Shown: one piece after another, positions 56,288-64,000 of the stretch
Layout of the letters: the number at the start of each line of letters is the position of its first letter
Numbering within the stretch: position 1 is the stretch's first letter
Source: Podospora pseudoanserina
Lineage: Eukaryota > Ascomycota > Sordariomycetes > Sordariales > Podosporaceae
DNA length: 64,000 nucleotides
Assembly: GCF_035222485.1 (NCBI RefSeq)
Contig: NC_085920.1
Coordinates: forward strand, 1,178,001-1,242,000
Reading direction: 5' to 3'
Notes under the pieces: model-generated
The model's database searches: none
What the model was told of the DNA's origin: nothing
The model's input: only the letters and a program-made list of their open reading frames with translations
Position numbers and translations under genes: made by a program

Positions 56288-57205
56288 ATGAGCGCCCCCG
56301 CCGACTCTGCCCAACCTCTGGCGTCGACCAGCAACGATCAGGTTCCCACCTCTGCTGATATCACCACCAACGATGCCTCGAGAGGACAGTCCGCCTCCGC
56401 CTCCGCCAGTGCCTCCGAACTCGCCCGTACAAAGATAACTCTCCAGGGCGCCCTCAAGTCGTTCCAGGACTTTCCCATTCCCGGTATCAACTTCATCGAT
56501 ATCCTCCCCTTGTTCCAGGACCCCGCCATCCACAACGCCCTGCTCCGCGCCCTCGAGCTCCAGGTGCTCGAGTTTGTTGGCAGCTTGAAGCCCGATGTGG
56601 TTGTGGGGTTGGATGCGCGGGGTTTCCTCTTCGGCCCTTCGCTCGCCCTGAAGCTCGATGCGAGCTTCGTGCCCGTCCGCAAAAAGGGCAAGATGCCCGG
56701 CCCCTGCGTGACGGCTGCCTATGAGAAGGAGTACGGCACCGACTTTTTCCAGATGCAAGAGGGTGCTATCAAGCCGGGCCAGAAGGTCCTGGTCGTGGAT
56801 GACATTATTGCTACCGGTACGTTTTTCCTGAACTGAACTAAGTGGAATATTGCGCCATTGCGGCGGCCATTCACCACCCCTGGAACCTCCCCGCCAATGG
56901 GTTTCCCAAATTTTTTAGCACCGCCCCCTGCTTTCGAAAAACACCGGCCGCCGTTGCGGTCATACGTTGGGAAACCGCTCAAAAACTTGGTTCTTCCGAG
57001 CTTCCTAAAAAGCCACAAATGAAACGAGCCTAGACTAACACAATCTTCACTCACAGGTGGATCTGCCGCGGCCGCTGGCACCTTGGTAAAGCAGCTCGGA
57101 GGTGAGCTGGTCGGCTATCTCTTCATCCTCGAGATTGCCTTCCTCAAGGGCCGTGAGAAGCTCGGTGGCGTTCCTACCATTACTCTCCTCGAGACGGATG
57201 AGTAA
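56288..57205 (+). CDS. apt1: Adenine phosphoribosyltransferase
   Basis: Exons 56288-56816 and 57057-57205, with a 240-nt intron, give 225 residues. The splice falls inside the PRPP-binding signature and restores [18 protein letters not shown]. Other family motifs are [37 protein letters not shown] and [11 protein letters not shown]. The enzyme turns adenine and PRPP into AMP in the cytosolic purine salvage pathway. Compared with the usual 180-190 residues it has a Ser/Ala-rich N-terminal extension of about 45 residues ([13 protein letters not shown]). An in-frame upstream extension of the reading frame exists, but ATG 56288 (CACCATGAGC) has the best context. The intron is long for this window. 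It converges with the EDEM gene. Confidence 0.93.
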
Positions 57206-58195
57206 AATAGCTCAGCCGACATCGGTGCTTACACACTGACAACACACACGCAACAACACAATTCGGCGGGCTCTTATCCGACATATCCATATTCGACGGT
57301 TTCCGGGCTTTTTTATTTTTCAACATGAAACAGTTTAAATACCCCTACATTTGTTTTTTCTTACACGGGATGATTATTCGTCAATGATGGGTGTGTGCGC
57401 GTGTGGATTTTTCTTGGCCGATAGACTACTACTCCTACTGTGATCTTCGGGCAAACGGCATGGGAGCTTTACTGGATGGGCGTTGTGGTTTGTTCAAAAA
57501 TCCGGAGTGGTGATTTGTGATGTGGTTGTGGGCAAGGACATCATCACTATCAGGGAAAGTAATCAAGTAGACTTTGGGGCTTGCTGATTGTTTCTCTTGT
57601 TGTACTACCACTACCTACACTCTCGCCACGTTGCTTCGGTTGTGGGCGACGGGCAAAAATGAATAAAAAAAATAACATAAGAATCGCTCTTTCATAGGTT
57701 CATGTGAGATATGGGACCAGAATAATATCTTCTCGTACTGCAATCAAGTAAGTGTGTGCTGCATCTCTCTCAAATCAATCAATATCACATCACATGCATC
57801 GATCATCAGAGGGCAAGTTCGCACATACACCCAAACATCAAGGTTCTCAATCCTACCCTCGAGATGTAACAGCCAGTCTAGATTGATTGACTGCACAAAT
57901 AGTGGATAAATCCAATGTCGACTATGGCAACGGCCCAGCATAAAGTGCAGGGGCAGCATGCAGCGGCCTCTAAAGATGGGATGAAAAAACATACTACTCG
58001 TATACATCCAACGCTGAATGCAAAAAATAAACACTTCTAACCACCATCATCTAACCTCACATCAACCCAAACACAATTACCGCTCACCAAAAGAATCCAT
58101 ATATACAAAACTCCATACCTTAAAAATTCACACCACCCACTCCCACCCATCAATCATATCTCCTTAACCCTAACCCCCACCCTACACCTAAACTC
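57206..58195. other. Convergent spacer between apt1 and the EDEM gene
   Basis: About 1 kb, AT-rich, 3' UTRs of both genes. A CTTAACCCTAACCCCC telobox-like motif lies at about 58162-58177, directly after the EDEM stop. No ORF with support. Confidence 0.55.
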
Positions 58196-61100
58196 CTAAT
58201 CAACCTCATCATTATCCCCCTCATCAACAATCACATTCCTGACCCTGAACCCCGAGCTCTCCACAAACCACCTCCTCGCCAACCCCATCCTCTTCGCAGC
58301 CCCAAGCTGCTCATACCCAACATCCCCCCCACCAACCATCACCATCGGAATCGGATGCCTCCTCGCAAACCCAGCAGGCGTCACCTGGACCTCATCCAGC
58401 AACGGCCTGATCAACCCCGCTTGCTCCCTCAGATGCGCCGCCGACGACGACTCGGCCCCGTCATCATCCGACACAACCACCACCAGCTGCAGTGACCTGA
58501 ACGAGGGCGAAAATGCGGGAATGTTGGCCAGCTTGGTCGAAAAGTTGCACCCGCCCCTGCGGATGACGATGACCTGGTGGTCTCGCGGGGCAGAGTCGGG
58601 GAGGACGGCGTCGCAGGCAGTGCCGGCCGCGTAAATCGTCGACCAGGGGAAGTGCTCTATCGGGACGGGTCCAAACTCGGGGATGCGAGGCGCGCGAGGT
58701 GGGATGATGTGAGCTGGTAGAGGGGCGGCGCCCAACCCTGTGGGGGTGACTGCTGTTCGGTTTATCACCAGGTTGTAGGGCAGGGCCTTTTTGGGGGTGG
58801 ACGACCTAAGCCCCGGGATGGAGGTGGCGTCTGGGAGCTGGAGGTCCAATGAGGCAGCAATTTGGTTGAAGAGTGCTTTGACCATGGAGCCAAAAGCTGG
58901 AACAGAGACCCGGGGAGAGGCAACGGGGGGAAGCTCGGCCTTGGCGAGAAGGTCGTGTAGGAGGTCTGCGTCGAGCTCTTCGAGGTCTTCTTCTTCATGG
59001 GTGTTTTCTGTTTGAGACAGTGGTTGTTGGCCAGCTTTGCTCCCATCGTCACTAGCCGCGGGCTCATCATCAAGCAGGTTGATTTGATGTAACTGTTGGA
59101 GTTTGGCGAGAACGGGGTCCTTGATCAGCGAGAATCTTGGATCTTGGATCTCGCCCAGTATGGCCCGGTCAAAGATGATGGATTCGTCCTTGCCCAGCAA
59201 AACGCCATTAACTTTGCTGACCCGCCACTCACGCTCACCAGTACCACTATCCTCCAGACGCATTGACATCTTGAGTCCCGATAGGCTGGAAACACGGATA
59301 CGATCCGCACTTAATCTTTCTAGATTCTGACTGCCCAGTAGAAAGTTGAAGGAGCTGCCTCCAACAGCTTGCTGCGCGTTCGAGGCGAATTCCAGGGTCA
59401 CCTCCTCTGGCTGGTACAGTTTGGCGCAGGTGCCATTGTCAGGCATAAGCTCTGCAGGGAGTGTCCACGGATAAAGCGTGTAGTTTGAGCGAGCCATGTG
59501 TTGACCAGACATTTGCCCTGCATCGATAGCGTAGGCGGAAGTTGGGGAAAGCTGGTGAAGATCCAACAAGCGCGCGGCGTGGTAAATGTCATCTCTTGCT
59601 GCAACGACTGACCCTGATAATGGCGTGGTTTGGGGCCGTGGCGGGCATGTGTTTGTATACTCCTCGTTAGGATAGACAGTCAAGTATTTGCGAGGTGACC
59701 GTTGTCGGCGAGGACCATCTTTTGGCGGAGCCTTGGGAATAATGAGTGGGTGTCCCTCGGTTGTGAAAACATAAGGGGCATCCAAAGAGTTTAGCGGGTG
59801 TTCGTCGTCAAAGAGCAAGTACATGTATTTGGCGGTCTCTCCGAGGAAAAAGCTTTCCATGCGGTCGCTCTTTTCGCCATCCAAAACGTTTTGCAGGCCT
59901 GCCCAGCCGCAAGGGGTCCAGCAACGTCTCGTGATATCCCGCAACACCATCTCACCAACGTACAGATACCAGGGGTCTTTGGTGGCGCGATATATGTGGT
60001 ATGTCGATTCGATGAACTCTGGCCGCAGTGGCCACCAGCCGAGTCCACCCTCAACTGTCTTGTCACGAAGTGAGTACCGCTCAGGAAGCGCAGCATACCT
60101 CGTCCATATGGCGGTGTATAAGAGGTTTGTCTCAATGGCTTCCTCAACCTCACCAGCGAGGACAAGGAGCCCCGAGTAATACGCGCCCAGGCTGTCAACC
60201 CAATTGGATACTAAAGATCCTGTCCAAAGGTTAACGTTGTCATAGTGGGGGTGGTCTTTTTCATTGTAAAGATGGCGCTTGATGGCTGCGTGTGCAAGAT
60301 GCCATGCTTCCAAAAACGAATCGGCCGAGTTTTCGGCATCGTTCAGGGGAGGGAAAAGAGCGTTGGGATCCAACCAGTTGTCACTGTCGATGCCGCCCCT
60401 GTGTTTGCGTGCAGAAGCCGTCCGGTTAGGGGGCTCATGTCCAGAGAGTAGAATATGTGACTTCAAAGCATACTCGAAAAAGCTGTCAGCGCCCGCACCA
60501 ATGACGGCATAAGCTCCGATCCAGTGGCCTTGCTCGGCATCCACACCAGCCCCTATAAGTCCTATCTGGCTTTTTCTGTACCAGACAGCCCAGAAGGCAC
60601 GTTTTGCAAGCTGCTCGAATCGCGGGTCGCCGGTCAAACGACTCAGAACTGTAAACTCGAGTACCAGTGACCCCGCGCCTGCGCTACACGTTTCCGTTAT
60701 CTCCAGTGGGCCTTCTGGTGGGTTCATGGGTGCATTCTCGTGCATGGGTGAGTTGGTATAAAAGGGGATGCCATGACGGAGGTTGACACGCGGGTATGGC
60801 ATTCCCGTCTTGGTGTAAAAGGCCGGCAAGAGCCTCTGTCCCAGATCCAGTGCTAATCTCAAAATTTGCCCATCGTACTTGAACCCGTTTGGCCAAACGA
60901 TTGGTTGCGAATATAAGGGGTCATCCGTCTCGATATGGCGAGGTTTGTATCCGGTTATCGGCAGCGCGCCCACGGCAAACAAATGGGCACTGAGAAGCCC
61001 ACCAAGGCCTCGAATCACCGTCTCAAAGACTTGGACCTTGCTGTCGACATCGAAGCCACGGCCACGCTGGCCTACTCCTGAAGGTCCAGGGCTTCCATCT

Positions 61101-61704
61101 CCGTACTGTTCGACCAAGGCGGCTACCCCATGCTGGAAATCTGCAAGGGCTTTCGGCCCAGTGCCTCGTTCATCTGGTGGCGCAGAAGCCAAGATAGCCA
61201 AGGTTGAGAGGCTGTCTATTAGCGTGAGTGAGTAGTTGCCCAGCACGTCATTGAGCTCGACATTTCGTGGGTTTTTCGCATCGCGGGTCAGTGGGACACA
61301 TGATACTGGACGGAGCTTGGGTGGTTAGATGTTAGCTATGATCAAGTTACAAAGTAATCAATGGTGGCTCAAATATGCATGCATACCTCGTCCTCGGGGA
61401 AGGCAATATCCATATAATTATCAAAGCCATGGTAAAACATGTCAACGGTCTCCTGGCGTAACTCTTTTATCCTGTCCGTTGACATGGCCGCAACCCCGAC
61501 GTGGCCAGGGGCCAGCATCACCGCCGCAAGACACCATAGTAGCATATTCCACCCTATCCATGGTATTGGGCGGAGAATCGGCCGTGTGAATGTCATGGTA
61601 CTCTCGGGGGGCATCTGGGCGCGGGGAGATGCGTCAATGGGAATTCGGGTTGCGTCGGATCGGGAGCCGCCATCGCTAAGCAAATCGCGATGGTCGTGGT
61701 CCAT
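58196..61704 (-). CDS. mnl1: EDEM/Mnl1-like GH47 alpha-mannosidase with C-terminal PA domain (ER quality control)
   Basis: Exons 61704-61387 and 61315-58196, with a 71-nt intron (GTATGC...CCAAG), give 1145 residues; the splice reads AFPEDE/LRPVSCVPLTRD. Residues about 48-72 form a signal anchor (WNMLLWCLAAVMLAPGHVGV). The GH47 (alpha/alpha)6 barrel covers about 80-620: MFYHGFDNYMDIAFPEDE, GNYSLTLIDSLSTLAIL, ETCSAGAGSLVLEF, WWPLRPEFIEST, and the EDEM-diagnostic end YVFTTEGHPL. A PA domain lies at about 970-1110 (VIVIRRGGCNFSTKLANI, HPIPMVMVGGGDVGYEQL). EDEM/Mnl1 proteins trim mannose from N-glycans of misfolded proteins in the ER lumen, so that the lectin Yos9 and the Hrd1 complex can direct them to degradation. 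Yeast Mnl1 is about 800 residues; the length here comes from a long linker and the PA domain. The first ATG adds a polar cytosolic tail before the anchor. Confidence 0.93.
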
Positions 61705-63817
61705 GCCGAAAGGGCATCATACAAAGTAAAGCCCGGGCGACCACATGGGGTTACTGTCCAAGTGTCGTGTCGCTGCGATCGTGCCGTCACCAATAATGCC
61801 ACCTGGACAGCTTTCAAGGTTCGCGATTTCCAGCTGTTGGAGGCTTGGCGTCAGCCATTGCTGCTGTGGTGTCAAGGAAGGCGTTGCTGTCCTTCTGGAA
61901 GGACCCGCTTTTCCTGGCTCTCGAGACTTGGCAATTCACTGATGAGATGGATTACGTAAACCGGCCATCAAGGTGCCCGTGTGCGTGACAACGAGCGCCC
62001 ACAGAGCAAATCCACAATCGAAGCTCTCATGGGACTTTGGATGAGTTGACACTGCTAAGGCTCTCGTGGTTATAGTTTCAACATAAACTTTGACCGAAAT
62101 GTCAAGATTGTCAATCCACCAAGCTGCCAGCCACATCACCATGAAGAAGCGAGGTTCGGCTGTGTCATACAAACGCAACGCTGGGAACGAGCCAGCTTTT
62201 ATGAGATAGATCGAAAGGCTCTCTTAAGTGAGGCTACTATCGAGTCTCTATGGTCAAGAAAACCTAGGTGGTTACTCTAATAGTCGGGACTAATCCTTCG
62301 TTGTACACAGTGCACCCTCTTGGAGTTCGCGGGCGTTGGTCGACGGTTTACCCACTGGAATGAACAGCCGCCAGCCCTCTCAAGTATTCCAAGTCTCAGT
62401 GACTTGTGACAACTTTTGTTACTTTGCTGCAGCTCGTTTCTTTGCCTTCTACCAAGCTGTATGCACACACCCACACACCTATCCCAACCACATCAACCGC
62501 CGATCTCCAGTTCGTTATCTTCACCTTCTTTGTGTTTACGTTCCCCAACTGACGAAGTTATGTGTGGGATGACTCTGTTCTGTCAAAGTGGCAAACGGGT
62601 AAGAATACCTCATACCCCGTGGACCTGACCTGCGACAGGCAAGCCGCTGTCACGAACAGTGATCGTTGCTTTCAAAGCTCTCACCAGTCCTCGCCCCCAA
62701 CTGTCGAAAACATGGTGACCAATCCTCGGCAGAACTCAAGCTACAAGCCGCCGAGGTATCACCTGCACCTGGTATGGACTTGCGAGAATTGTTCAAGGCA
62801 GCTAGCAGCGTGGCTTGTTCCAGCAGCCAGAGTGGCGGATCCTGAAGAGCACAAAGTCCAGTCCAGGCCTATCACGCCACGCTACGCCGGACGGATGATC
62901 TCGAGCCGTCCACGCCCATGCATATCAGTCCAGGTTCAGCTTTTCGCGGATGAATCCGTTTGTCCGTCGTTCGGCGGCCGTGTGAGATGTCCCGCTTTCT
63001 CCTTAGTAATTTGTGCCATGTACGCATTGTACAGACAGGAAGGATTCACTGAGGTCAATGCTCTAATATTGGTAGCTGTGTGAAAATACCCGAGTTACCC
63101 GACGTCCGGCTGTCTCGTCTCGATTCAGTATTGTCGGCATGCGGCACAGCGGCTTGTGGGTGGTCGAAAGGAGCTATCTCAGTTAACTCCGAGTACCTAC
63201 CTACGATTGGAAGAGGGTGATTGCACAGATAGATGGGGAGCGGTACTGGCTCCACGATCAGCAATTCAGAAAGTGGTTCAGGCGCCTAATAATTTTGGAA
63301 ATGGGCTCGGTTTCTTTTTGGTCTTTTTTTGGTTGGTTTTTTTTTTTGGGTGGGGGGGGTGCTCGGTAGTTGCCGTTATCTCAGGCTGGTCAGAGTCCTT
63401 TGCCCCCATTGCACTCAAAACCGCGTGAGTGGGTATGTAATCCTCGAGATAGCTATTGTCGATGGGGTTCGCCCAAGTGTTATTGGTTGTGGACCAGGAG
63501 CGTTCAATGTGTGAGAAACTCAAACTGCCTCCGCGTTTGAACTCTATACATGTGCACCCAAACGGAGAGGGTTATGCAGACAGGTATCACTGCGGATGCT
63601 GAATCAGTATCCTATTCGGAACTGGCATCTGATTGCCCATCACATGCGTGCAGTTATCAGTTTGAAACAAGTATGAATTCGCTGGTAGGTGCGCAAACTC
63701 TCAAGTTGGCAAGAGTAGACGGTAAGTTACTCGTCAGGCATTAGCAAAAGAAAGCTTGACTCCAACCTGCTTTACGTCGAAGAAACGGAAGTCTTGACCA
63801 GTTGCTGTTATCTACCT
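61705..63817. other. Gene-free region upstream of the EDEM gene
   Basis: About 2.1 kb including the EDEM promoter. Inspected frames (longest 173 codons, 62562-63083) have no family features. A T-run and G-run (63318-63360) is the only simple-sequence element. Confidence 0.5.
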
Positions 63818-63918
63818 ATGTTCAAGAAATATACGGCAAGGGCCAAAAAGAGCAAGCATCTCCTGTCGAGGTGGAGCAGGAAGAGACAGAAGGAATCAGA
63901 TGAGAGTGATCAGAGGCG
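63818..63918 (+). CDS. Possible first exon of a gene running off the right edge
   Basis: ATG 63818 opens MFKKYTARAKKSKHLLSRWS, continues RKRQKESDESDQ and reaches a consensus donor, CG/GTAAGTG, at 63919. The codons are GC3-rich and the peptide is strongly basic then acidic. The continuation lies past 64000, so no family can be named. A shadow frame with a chance donor is equally possible. Confidence 0.3.
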
Positions 63919-64000
63919 GTAAGTGTAATTCCTGTCCCGCCGTTAGACTTTTAAAGGCTTACTCCCCTTTTTACCTCGCGCTGCCTGTATCTGCCGTGGG

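Overview
This window is nuclear DNA of a filamentous ascomycete, most likely a sordariomycete of the Podospora/Chaetomium/Neurospora group. The genes carry short (about 40-75 nt, rarely 200-240 nt) GT-AG introns with CTAAC/CTGAC-type branch points. They sit singly on both strands, and the protein families fit: a CYT-18-type mitochondrial tyrosyl-tRNA synthetase, a fused betaine-lipid synthase, a DUF3176 membrane protein and a Zn2Cys6 factor. The genus is inference. All exon models were made by eye from splice sites and reading-frame continuity, without transcripts or database searches.

Layout, left to right. 1-12.9 kb: a DUF726 lipase-fold protein (minus, cut by the left edge), a membrane RING-H2 protein (plus), the SAGA/ADA subunit Ada3 (minus) and the betaine-lipid synthase (plus). 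13-19.6 kb: a Zn2Cys6 transcription factor, then gene-poor DNA with a degenerate 21-bp repeat. 19.6-31.4 kb is gene-dense: SDH4 (minus) and the mitochondrial tyrosyl-tRNA synthetase (plus) diverge from one promoter region, followed by NPR2 of the GATOR1/SEACIT complex (minus), Golgi tether subunit COG4 (minus) and a ZZ/EF-hand membrane protein (plus). 31.4-35.2 kb: another patch of the 21-bp repeat and a DUF3176 gene interrupted by two in-frame TAG codons. 35-56 kb is sparse, with 4-5 kb spacers around an F-box-like cysteine-rich protein; it also holds a Ser/Thr/Pro-rich secreted protein, a small tail-anchored protein and a SET-domain protein. 56-64 kb: adenine phosphoribosyltransferase, a large EDEM/Mnl1-type GH47 protein with a C-terminal PA domain, and a possible first exon at the right edge.

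The genes do not form an operon-like or biosynthetic cluster. The functional links I can see are the divergent mitochondrial pair (SDH4 and the tyrosyl-tRNA synthetase) and a general secretory/endomembrane theme (COG4, EDEM, RING-PA protein). No tRNA, rRNA, CRISPR array or intact transposon was recognised. The least explained elements are the dispersed 21-bp repeat, which encodes a 7-residue periodic peptide where it is open, and the doubly interrupted DUF3176 gene.
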